Source: Roseiarcus sp963709655 (GTDB lineage: Bacteria > Pseudomonadota > Alphaproteobacteria > Rhizobiales > Beijerinckiaceae). From it: a stretch of DNA of 64,000 nt. Under the pieces are notes generated by a model that did not search any database, had not been told where the DNA came from, and worked only from the letters and a program-made list of their open reading frames with translations. The translations under genes were made by a program, and so were the position numbers. The DNA lies in NCBI GenBank assembly GCA_963709655.1, contig CAVPXF010000056.1, forward strand, positions 186,001-250,000, read 5' to 3'. Positions 18,372-25,795 of this stretch are shown here, piece after piece (the stretch's first letter is position 1; the number at the start of each line of letters is the position of its first letter).

Positions 18372-18815
18372 TCCAGGCGCACGGCGTTCACATGTAAGAG
18401 GTCTGACCTCAGACCATCACACCTTCTTCCGATTTTCAAGGGGACGCTAGAACCTGTGTCTCTACCTTTGCAATTAGCAGTGCTCAAATTTTAATCTGCT
18501 TTAACGCTGTAAACATCAAGGAATGGCTGGAATTTGCGGCAGAAAGCATGAATAACATCGCGATACATGACAGATGCACTGCGATTTTTGAGGCAGCGTG
18601 CAAAAAGAATCGACTATACCGGCCAAATTTCAGGCTTGCGTTGACGTGCGCTTCTGACAAAGCTTAGGAAATGGTATCGCCCAAGATGATCGCGGCCTGC
18701 AGCGACGCCCGTCGGATCCGTTTCGTGGTTGGCCACACAAGCCCGGCGCGTCAGGCGCGATGGTGGCCGAAATCTATCGAGGTGCGGTTACTCTTCCTCA
18801 CGAGAAGGTGATCCC
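18372..18815. promoter_or_regulatory. Divergent intergenic region between the FAD monooxygenase operon and the ECF operon
   Basis: This 444-bp stretch holds no convincing gene. It is visibly richer in A and T than its surroundings, above all from about 18430 to 18660, as expected for a two-way promoter region. It contains the 16-bp palindrome at 18400-18415. The ECF-side ribosome site (AAGGTG before ATG 18816) lies at its right end. Confidence 0.6.
18400..18415. promoter_or_regulatory. Candidate operator palindrome
   Basis: The sequence GGTCTGACCTCAGACC has 7-bp perfect inverted arms around a 2-bp centre, 29 bp upstream of the monooxygenase start. Size, symmetry and place fit a dimeric GntR- or IclR-type operator. 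Binding by the operon's own GntR/UTRA protein is inference. Confidence 0.5.
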
Positions 18816-19511
18816 ATGAGTATCGGTACCCTTTACCTGATCATCGTTGTCATCGCGATCGCTCTCGCAATCGTCGCTTATGCCATGAACCGTGGCAACG
18901 GCCGTTTCGTCTTCGGCTTCACGCTCATGGAGATCGTTATCATGGCCGTGATCGGCGTCATCAATGGCGTCTTGGGCACGCCGAACGCGATGCTGGGCCG
19001 GCTCTTCATGACCTTCTCGGGGGCCTACGGCTTTCTTGCTTTTGCTGCGATCTGCGGCGGTTTCTACGTCGCCGGGCCGCTGTGCGGCTACATCATCCGC
19101 AAACCCGGCGCCGCAACGCTCGCCGAGACGATGAACGGCGTCGCGCAGGTCCTGTCAGGCAACCCGAACGGGATCATGGTCCTCGCAGCCGGCTTCCTGC
19201 AGGGCTTCATGTCGGATCTCGGCTTCGCCTTCTTTGGCTATCGCAAATGGACCTTGTCGGTGCTGGCCCTTTCCGGGGCGCTCGCTCCAATTCTGCAACA
19301 AATCCCGGAAGTTTACTTCTTCGGCGTCGGCGACATGGGGATCAGCTACAATCTCCTCGCTCTCTTCATTCGCATGGCGAGCGGCGCTCTCTACGCCGTC
19401 ATCCTCGTCAAGCCGATCGCTCTGGCCCTTTTGAAGGCGGGCGTGCTGCGCGGCACCCAACTCGCCGCTGACGAGCGGCCGGCGCGCGCTGCGACAGAGA
19501 AGCTGGCCTGA
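18816..19511 (+). CDS. ECF transporter S component, YkoE-like
   Basis: A 231-residue membrane protein with about five or six hydrophobic segments. The block around CGGFYVAGPLCGYIIRKPG followed by LSGNPNGIMVLAAGFLQG and a FFGYRKW-type stretch resembles YkoE, the substrate-binding part of the YkoEDC uptake system for thiamine or its hydroxymethylpyrimidine precursor. ATG 18816 is chosen for its AAGGTG ribosome site; the longer frame has no signal. It is followed by a double ATPase and a T component, the same order as ykoE-ykoD-ykoC. A pyrimidine-like substrate would match the linked ring-opening amidohydrolase. Confidence 0.85.
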   Translation: MSIGTLYLIIVVIAIALAIVAYAMNRGNGRFVFGFTLMEIVIMAVIGVINGVLGTPNAMLGRLFMTFSGAYGFLAFAAICGGFYVAGPLCGYIIRKPGAATLAETMNGVAQVLSGNPNGIMVLAAGFLQGFMSDLGFAFFGYRKWTLSVLALSGALAPILQQIPEVYFFGVGDMGISYNLLALFIRMASGALYAVILVKPIALALLKAGVLRGTQLAADERPARAATEKLA

Positions 19512-19542
19512 CCGGGTTCAAACCAGCGAGCGACGATCCCCA

Positions 19543-21333
19543 ATGACCGCAGACCTGCGTCCCGCGTCCGGCCCGGCGGTTGACTTTCGCAACATCAGCT
19601 ACACTTACGAGGGCGAAGACACGCCGGTTCTGAACGACATCTCGCTCCAGGTCGAGGACGGCGAGTTCGTCCTCATCCTGGGACCGAGCGGGTGCGGCAA
19701 GAGCACCTTCCTGCAGCTCCTCAACGGCACGATTCCCCATACGCTGAAAGGCGCCTTGAGCGGCGAAGCCACGATTTGCGGGCGGTCCCTCGCGACCACC
19801 AAGGTCGCGGATTTCGCAACGGACGTGGGAATGGTGTTTCAAGATCCGGACGGGCAGATCATCTGCACTCGGGTGCGCGACGAGGTCTGCTTCGGACTCG
19901 AAAACCTCTGCCGGCCGCCGGCGGAGATTCTCGACCGGCAGGCGGAAGCGCTCCGGCTGGTGGGACTCGACGGCTTTGGCGATCGTTCTGTGTTCGACCT
20001 GTCGGGCGGCCAAAAGCAACGGGTCAGCATCGCTGCGGTTCTGGCCGTGCGCCCGCGCCTTCTCGTGCTTGACGAGCCGACCGCCAATCTGGACCCGGCC
20101 GGCATGGCGGAGGTGTTCACCCTTTTGCAGAGCATGCACGAGGCTGGCGCGACGATCGTCTTGGTCGAGCACCGTGTCGACGAACTCGCCGATCGAATCA
20201 CACGGGTGGTCATGATGGACGGCGGCCGGATCACCTTCGACGGGCCGCCGCGTGCCGCCTTCGCTCAATCTCGAGTCGCCACGTCGGAGGAGGGCCGGGC
20301 GGTGCCGGTCAGCGCTTGGTATCCGCAGGCGGCCGAATTTGCGCTCGCGCTCGCCTCCGCCTGCCAGATCACGATCGGAGTGAACGAGATGCCGCTCGAC
20401 GTCGCCGAAGCCGTCGATCTGGGCCGACGGTTCGTCGGGCCGGGGTCGGTCATCGACGTCGAGCCTCTTTGCGCCGCAACCCCTGACGGCGGCGCGCAAC
20501 TTTTAAGGATCGAACATCTCAGTTTCGGCTACGACCGCAAACAACCGATCCTCGACGATGTGACGTTCTCACTCGGCCGCGGCCAGCTTGTCGCGCTCTG
20601 CGGGCGCAATGGCGCCGGCAAAACCACGCTCGCGCGTCTCGTCATGGGTATCAACTCTGCGCCGCGTGGCGCGATTTTTCTCAACGGGAAGGACCTCGGC
20701 GCGCTGAGCCCGAAGGAGATCGCGGCCGAAGTGGGCTACGTGTTTCAGAACCCGGACCATCAGTTCGTCACCGATCGTGTCTGGGACGAAATCGCTTACG
20801 GCCTCCAGATGCGCGACTACTCCGAGGAGGCGGTAAAGGAGCGGGTGGAGGACGTGCTCGGAATTGTCGATCTCGCTCATTATGCGGACCGTTCGCCTTT
20901 CGCCCTCAGCCTCGGAGAGCGGCGCCGCCTGAGCGTCGCCACGATGCTGGTGCTCGAGCCGCATCTCCTGATCCTCGACGAGCCGACGATCGGTCAGGAC
21001 CATGAACGCGCCCAGCAACTCATGGGGCTGATCGCGCGGTTGCGCCAGCGCTACGCCACCACGGTCCTGATGATCACCCACGACGTGCGACTCGTCGCCG
21101 AATGGGCCGACCGCGCCATGGTGTTGAGCCGCGGCCGTCTCCTCTTCGACGGCGCGCCGGCAGAGATGTTCGCCGACGAGGCGCTGCTGGCGCAAAGCGG
21201 ACTCATGGCGCCGCCGGTGTTCGAGATCAGCAAGGCGATCGCGGGCGCACATCCCTTCGGACCGGTCAGGCCGACACTCTCCGTCTCGACCCTGGTCCGC
21301 GCCATTGCGCAATCGCGGAAGGTGGCGGCGTGA
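19543..21333 (+). CDS. ECF transporter ATPase with two fused ABC domains (YkoD-like)
   Basis: A 596-residue protein with two complete ABC domains. Domain 1 has Walker A GPSGCGKST (about residue 48), signature LSGGQKQR and Walker B LLVLDEPTA. Domain 2 has Walker A GRNGAGKTT, a less usual LSLGERRR signature and Walker B LLILDEPTI. Fused ATPase pairs are typical of YkoD-type energy-coupling modules, whereas most ECF systems use two separate ATPases. It starts 31 bp after the S component and its stop overlaps the start of the T component. Confidence 0.93.
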   Translation: MTADLRPASGPAVDFRNISYTYEGEDTPVLNDISLQVEDGEFVLILGPSGCGKSTFLQLLNGTIPHTLKGALSGEATICGRSLATTKVADFATDVGMVFQDPDGQIICTRVRDEVCFGLENLCRPPAEILDRQAEALRLVGLDGFGDRSVFDLSGGQKQRVSIAAVLAVRPRLLVLDEPTANLDPAGMAEVFTLLQSMHEAGATIVLVEHRVDELADRITRVVMMDGGRITFDGPPRAAFAQSRVATSEEGRAVPVSAWYPQAAEFALALASACQITIGVNEMPLDVAEAVDLGRRFVGPGSVIDVEPLCAATPDGGAQLLRIEHLSFGYDRKQPILDDVTFSLGRGQLVALCGRNGAGKTTLARLVMGINSAPRGAIFLNGKDLGALSPKEIAAEVGYVFQNPDHQFVTDRVWDEIAYGLQMRDYSEEAVKERVEDVLGIVDLAHYADRSPFALSLGERRRLSVATMLVLEPHLLILDEPTIGQDHERAQQLMGLIARLRQRYATTVLMITHDVRLVAEWADRAMVLSRGRLLFDGAPAEMFADEALLAQSGLMAPPVFEISKAIAGAHPFGPVRPTLSVSTLVRAIAQSRKVAA

Positions 21334-22143
21334 AACGGTCGGCGGTCTTTCAGTTCCGATCTGGCGAACTCGTTCTTCCACCGGCTCGACCCTCTGACCA
21401 AGCTCGTTTGGCTCGTCGGCGTTTCGCTCATGGCGTTCGGCGCCTACATCGGCGCCGTCCAGGTCGCGATCACGCTGGCGGTCTTCTTGACCGCGCTCGT
21501 CCTGGCGCGCCTGTCGCTGGTCGAAATATGGCGCGGGACCTGGCTGTTCGGTCTCGCGTGCGTGAGTTTTCTGATCGTGCAGACGCTGACGCTTCCCGGC
21601 AGTCGCATCATCTTTCATCTGGCCGGGCGCCCGGTCTATGCGGAGAGCTTCGATTACGCTCTCGCTTCCGCGCTGCGCATCTATGCGATCATCCTGTCGT
21701 CGCTGGTCTTCGTCCGAACCACTGACCCTCGCGATCTGGCGATCGCGCTCGTGACGCAGATGAAGGTTCCCTATCGCATCGCCTACGCGTTCTTCATTGC
21801 GCTCAGAATCGTTCCCACCGTCGAGCAGGAGATCAAGACCATCCGCGCCGCCCAGTCGGTGCGCGGCGTTGTGCGCCAAGGCGGCGTCGCCGGCCGAATC
21901 GGCGAGATGAAACGATATTCGATGCCGCTGCTGGTCGGGAGCCTGCGGAAGGCCTCGATGATGGTGCTCTCCATGGAGGCTCGGGCGTTTGGGGCCTTTC
22001 CGCACCGCACCTTCGTCGACGCGCCACGCATGTCCGCAGCCGGCGTCGCGGTCTGCGCCCTGACCCTTGTCGCCGTGGCGGCCTGGTATACGGCGCTGGC
22101 CGCGGGCCTCGTGCATACGATGTATGTGCTCGCTCCGCGCTGA
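21330..22143 (+). pseudogene. ECF transporter T component (EcfT/YkoC-like) with a 5' frame break
   Basis: The transmembrane coupling subunit of ECF importers. The main frame holds the family start NSFFHRLDPLTKLVWLVG, several membrane segments and the ATPase-coupling AAQSVRGVV and SMEARAFGAF helices. No start codon exists in that frame before ATG 21430, which would cut off the conserved N-terminus. A GTG at 21330 overlaps the ATPase stop and reads MKRSAVFQF in another frame; removing one C at 21356-21357 joins both parts. I annotate the whole span as one broken gene. A sequencing error is more likely than real loss because the rest is well kept. Confidence 0.82.
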
Positions 22144-22236
22144 CGTTCCGGGCGCCATGAAGCGGGTCCTCCAGCGAGCGCGAATATTTGGCGGAAAGAG
22201 CGTTTTCGCGCTCGCCCCCATCAGGGGTCGGCGTCT

Positions 22237-23376
22237 GTGACTGGCGCGAGCGCCTTCGCGCCGCGCGGCGCTGGCCCTTTCGAGACCCAGGTCTTTCGGC
22301 TCGCCATGAGCGGCCCAAGCGACATGTCGGCGCTGCGCCAGCTCTTCGACGCCGGCGCGCTCGACCCCGCGCATGTGGCGGCGGTGATCGGCAAGACCGA
22401 GGGCAATGGCGGAGTCAACGATTTCACCCGCGGCTATTTCACGCAATCTCTCATGATCCTGCTCGCCGAGCGGCTCGGCGTTACGGTCGAGGAGGCGTCC
22501 GTCCGGACGCCTTGCGTGCTTTCAGGTGGAACCGAAGGGGTGCTCAGCCCGCACATGTCGATCTTTGCGCGGGTTCCAAGCCGGAAGCCCCGCGACAGGC
22601 CGGCGCTGGCTATCGGCGTCGCCTTTGCCGAAGAAGTCCCGGCGGAAGCTGTCGGGCGAATGGCGCATATGCGGGCCACGACTGCAGCGGTCGAGTTGGC
22701 GATGGCGGACGCCGCGCTCAGCGGGGAGGAGGTCGAGTTCGTTCAGGTCAAGGCGCCTGGCCTCACCTCTGCGCGCATGGCCGACGCGCGCGCGCGCGGC
22801 GCCGTGTTGGCGTCGACCGACACGAACCAGGCGATGGCGCTGTCGCGCTCGGCGGCGGCGCTCGGGGCCGCCATTGCGCTCGGCGACATTTCCCCCGACC
22901 GCGTGAGCGAACACGCCATAGGCAACGACATGAGCCTGTTTTCGTCGCGGGTCAGCGTCTCGTCAGGGATTGAGATCACCCGAACGGAGGTGGTCGTCCT
23001 GGGCAACTCGTCGCGCTGGCGCGGCCCACTGAGGATCGCCCACCGCGCCATGGCCGACGCCCTCGATGTCGACGCCGTCCACGCCGTGCTCGACGACCTC
23101 GGAATCCCCAATATCCCAGCCGTCGGCCTGTCCGATCGCGAGCGCGTCAAGACTGTGCTGGTCAAAGGCATGCCGGACCCCAGCGGCGCCGTTCGCGGCT
23201 TCCGCCATACAATGTTGGACGATACGGACATCAACGCCCAGCGCCACATCCGCGCGGCTCTTGGCGGGTTGGTCAGCGCAGTGCTTGGCGACGGCCGCGT
23301 CTTCGTGTCTGGCGGCGCAGAGCATCAGGGGCCGGCCGGAGGCGGCCTGATCGCGGTGATCGCCCGCGCAAGCTGA
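22237..23376 (+). CDS. Ring-opening amidohydrolase B (cyanuric acid hydrolase/barbiturase family)
   Basis: A 379-residue paralogue of the enzyme at 3859. The Lys-Ser pairs are Lys53 (IGKTEGNG) with Ser96 (SGGTEGVLSPH), Lys172 (VQVKAP) with Ser243 (VSSGIEI), and Lys310 (VLVKGM) with Ser358 (SGGAEHQ). It keeps the glycine-rich loop GPAGGG after the last serine, as in characterised cyanuric acid hydrolases, so it looks like the more standard copy. The start is GTG 22237. It lies 93 bp behind the ECF T gene on the same strand, so it is probably co-transcribed with that importer and may act on what it brings in. Confidence 0.93.
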   Translation: MTGASAFAPRGAGPFETQVFRLAMSGPSDMSALRQLFDAGALDPAHVAAVIGKTEGNGGVNDFTRGYFTQSLMILLAERLGVTVEEASVRTPCVLSGGTEGVLSPHMSIFARVPSRKPRDRPALAIGVAFAEEVPAEAVGRMAHMRATTAAVELAMADAALSGEEVEFVQVKAPGLTSARMADARARGAVLASTDTNQAMALSRSAAALGAAIALGDISPDRVSEHAIGNDMSLFSSRVSVSSGIEITRTEVVVLGNSSRWRGPLRIAHRAMADALDVDAVHAVLDDLGIPNIPAVGLSDRERVKTVLVKGMPDPSGAVRGFRHTMLDDTDINAQRHIRAALGGLVSAVLGDGRVFVSGGAEHQGPAGGGLIAVIARAS

Positions 23377-23513
23377 CGAGGCCTCATATCGACTGCCCCA
23401 TACTGATAGACCCGGCGGAACTTCCGCTCGGGACGGCGTCTACGCCTCCGGTGGCGATAGAGCATGATGCAATAGGGTTGCGCCCGCTTACCCTCGCCCT
23501 GCCGCGAGAGCCC

Positions 23514-23537
23514 GTCGAAAGACGCCCGTCTTTCGAC
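23514..23537. repeat. 24-bp perfect palindrome (hairpin)
   Basis: Arms GTCGAAAGACG and CGTCTTTCGAC meet with a 2-bp centre. As RNA it would form a strong hairpin with a 4-base loop, but no T-run follows on either strand, so a simple intrinsic terminator is not indicated. It lies 138 bp after ring-opening amidohydrolase B. Confidence 0.6.
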
Positions 23538-23850
23538 CGGCTATGGCGCCGGATGAGGGGTCCTGGCGCGATTCGATCCAAATTCATCGCGCGCCAGCGG
23601 ACCGGATGCGGGGCTTCCGGTTTTCTTATGATCGGAACTTCAGCGACAATTCATTGCAAAAATGCGGATCCGGTCGTAGTCTGGGGTCAATGGCCGAAGG
23701 ACCCGCGACTCCGCTTGCCCCGATCCGGAAAGGCTTTCCGGCGACGCCGCCGAGCCGCCAAAAACGCCTTTTGCGTGATTTTTTCGCAAACTCTGTTGCA
23801 ACCCCTTGAAATCGCTAGAAACACGGGTGAAAAAGGGGGCGTTTTTCGAC

Positions 23851-23933
23851 GCTGAACATGGGCTGAACGCATGCTGAACGCGTGCTGAACGACGTCCGAA
23901 CGGCGCTGAACGATGTCCCAACGGGCGCCGAAC
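23851..23933. repeat. Phased array of eight GCTGAAC-like heptamers, 11-bp period
   Basis: GCTGAAC begins at 23851, 23862, 23873, 23884 and 23905. Degenerate copies (TCCGAAC, TCCCAAC, GCCGAAC) begin at 23895, 23916 and 23927. Steps are 11 bp with one of 10 bp, close to one helical turn. The period is not a multiple of three, so it is not a protein repeat. Confidence 0.75.
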
Positions 23934-23977
23934 GGGGCCCGTGACCTCGCCCTTCGCGCGAGGGCGCGCTCCGTCCG

Positions 23978-25651
23978 CTACTGCGACGTCGGCACCACCT
24001 TGGCGTAGCTGAGGTCGTAGGTCTTGTTCAAGAGCGGATCGAGCTTGGTGCCTTCCGAGGCATCGAAGATGCGGGGTCGTCCCGAGGCGGTCGGCGCCGC
24101 CGTCGCCCCGGCGTCCGCCGTCGCGCCTCCGGCTGTCGGCGGCACGCCGAGCCCGTACTTCGCTTCGCGCGCCTTTTCGTCGGCGAGCATCGCCGGCGAC
24201 AGCGGGACGGACGCCGCGGAGCCGCTTCCGTCGATCGACGCCGTCTCGTCGCTGAACGCCGCGCCGTCGGCGGGCAAATCGTTGACGCCGGCCACCACCG
24301 CGCCGGTGCCCTCGATCGTCTTGCCGGCCGCAGGGCCGCTGGCGAGGGAGGTGAGCGCGCTCTCCACGGCTTGACGGCTCGCGCCGATCTTGGCGAGGCG
24401 CTGGGCGACAGCAGCCTCTCCCGTCGGGGCCGGCTCGATCGGAACGAGCGCGCCGAACAGGGTCGGATCGACCGGACCGAGTTCGCTGTGCTTGGCGCCC
24501 GTGGGCATTGACGGGATCACGTCCGGCGCCAGGCGGTCCTTGGCGTCCTTCTCGATCTGGCGCCAGCGGGCGACGTTCTTGAGGTGCTGCTCGAACGTGT
24601 CGGAGAAGACGTGACCGCCGGTTCCGTCCGCCACGAAGTAGAGATCCTTCGCGTGGGCCGGATTGGCGACCGCCTCCAACGCGGCCTTGCCGGGATTGGA
24701 GATCGGGCCGGGCGGCAGACCGTCGATCTGGTAGGTATTGTAGGGAGTGACCTCATTGAGATCGGCGCGGCTGATTGGACGCCCGAGCGTGCCCTTGCCG
24801 AACACGAGGCCGTAAACGATGGTCGGATCGGACTCGAGCCGCATGTGCTTCTCGAGCCGGTTCACGAACACGCTTGCGACATGCGGCCGCTCATCCGCCT
24901 TGCCGGTCTCCTTCTCGACGATCGAGGCGAGCGTCACCATTTCGCCGGGCGACTTGATCGGCAGGTCGGGCGTCCGGGCCCTCCAGATCTCGTCGACGAT
25001 CCGGGTCTGCGCCTTGGCCATCCGGGCCAGGATCGACTGGCGAGCGTCGCCGCGCTCGAAATAATAGGTGTCGGGCATCAGCGAGCCTTCGCGCGGCGTC
25101 TCCTTGACCTCGCCGACGAGAACGTCGTCGGCGCGCAGGCGATCCACGATCTGTTCGCTGGTCAGGCCTTCGGGGATCGTGATCTTGTGGCGCACGACCT
25201 TGTGCGACGCCAAGAGGCTCTCGATCTCATTCATGCTGATGCCGGCCTTGAACTCGTATTCGCCGCGCTTCAGCGTGCTGCGATTGCCGTCGAGCAGGGT
25301 CAGGACGGTGAACCAGGTCGAACTGTCGAGGACGCCGGCGTGCTCAAGCTGGTCGGCGATGCTGCCGCCGTCATCCTCACGAACGATGTTGACGATCTTG
25401 TCGGCGGTCAGCGGCCCCGGAGCGCGAGCCTCCATCATCAGCCAGGCGACCCCTCCGAGCGTCAAGAGCGCGCCGACGAGCACGAAGGTGAGAAACGCGC
25501 TGAGCGTCGACAGCGTCGTTCGCCGTGGTTTCTTCGGCTTCTTCGGCTGCGGCGGACTGTCGCTCGGGATCGGGTCAGGCTTGCTCGCGCGGCGGAACAG
25601 GCTCGCTCGCGCCCGCGGGGGCTCGCCGCCGTTACTGGGGGGTGCGCTCAT
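23978..25651 (-). CDS. mltG: Endolytic murein transglycosylase MltG
   Basis: Cleaves nascent glycan strands of peptidoglycan at the inner membrane and acts as a strand-length terminator. The 557-residue protein has a proline- and lysine-rich cytoplasmic start, one membrane segment (about residues 48-70, ending WLMMEARAP), a LysM-like part and the YceG domain with IPEGLTSEQIVDRL, the ASIVEKETG catalytic Glu motif and LESDPTIVYGLG-like, NTYQIDGLPPGPI blocks. The last 180 or so residues are a low-complexity Ala/Gly/Pro-rich tail, longer than in most relatives. It follows fabF by 144 bp on the same strand, the usual order in this group. Confidence 0.95.
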   Translation of the reverse strand: MSAPPSNGGEPPRARASLFRRASKPDPIPSDSPPQPKKPKKPRRTTLSTLSAFLTFVLVGALLTLGGVAWLMMEARAPGPLTADKIVNIVREDDGGSIADQLEHAGVLDSSTWFTVLTLLDGNRSTLKRGEYEFKAGISMNEIESLLASHKVVRHKITIPEGLTSEQIVDRLRADDVLVGEVKETPREGSLMPDTYYFERGDARQSILARMAKAQTRIVDEIWRARTPDLPIKSPGEMVTLASIVEKETGKADERPHVASVFVNRLEKHMRLESDPTIVYGLVFGKGTLGRPISRADLNEVTPYNTYQIDGLPPGPISNPGKAALEAVANPAHAKDLYFVADGTGGHVFSDTFEQHLKNVARWRQIEKDAKDRLAPDVIPSMPTGAKHSELGPVDPTLFGALVPIEPAPTGEAAVAQRLAKIGASRQAVESALTSLASGPAAGKTIEGTGAVVAGVNDLPADGAAFSDETASIDGSGSAASVPLSPAMLADEKAREAKYGLGVPPTAGGATADAGATAAPTASGRPRIFDASEGTKLDPLLNKTYDLSYAKVVPTSQ

Positions 25652-25795
25652 GCCTTGTGCCGGACTCCCGCTCGTCGCGCCGCCGCAAAGCCCCAGAAGC
25701 GCCGGAGGATTGCCGGGCTCAGCTCCCGGCGCGCGAATGCGACTTTACATGAGCGCGCATCGTGACGAAATGACGATTCGCGAAAGCGGCGCCGC

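Larger units (their letters stand above)
23377..23977. other. Intergenic region with a long palindrome and an 11-bp phased repeat
   Basis: About 600 bp between two converging genes. I see no convincing coding sequence; the open frames here lack family resemblance and ribosome sites. It contains a 24-bp perfect palindrome (23514-23537) and a helically phased array of GCTGAAC-like heptamers (23851-23933), annotated separately. Confidence 0.6.

Noticed and set aside
20569..22446. A 625-codon minus-strand open frame opposite the ECF ATPase and T genes
   Set aside because: Its translation is rich in Arg, His, Gln and Glu with no domain, typical of antisense frames in GC-rich DNA; the plus-strand genes have clear motifs.
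23451..23855. Coding gene in the region after amidohydrolase B
   Set aside because: Open frames on both strands overlap each other, lack ribosome sites and span the palindrome.
23851..23933. CRISPR array
   Set aside because: Units are 7 bp with 4-bp gaps, far too short for repeats and spacers, and no cas gene is near.
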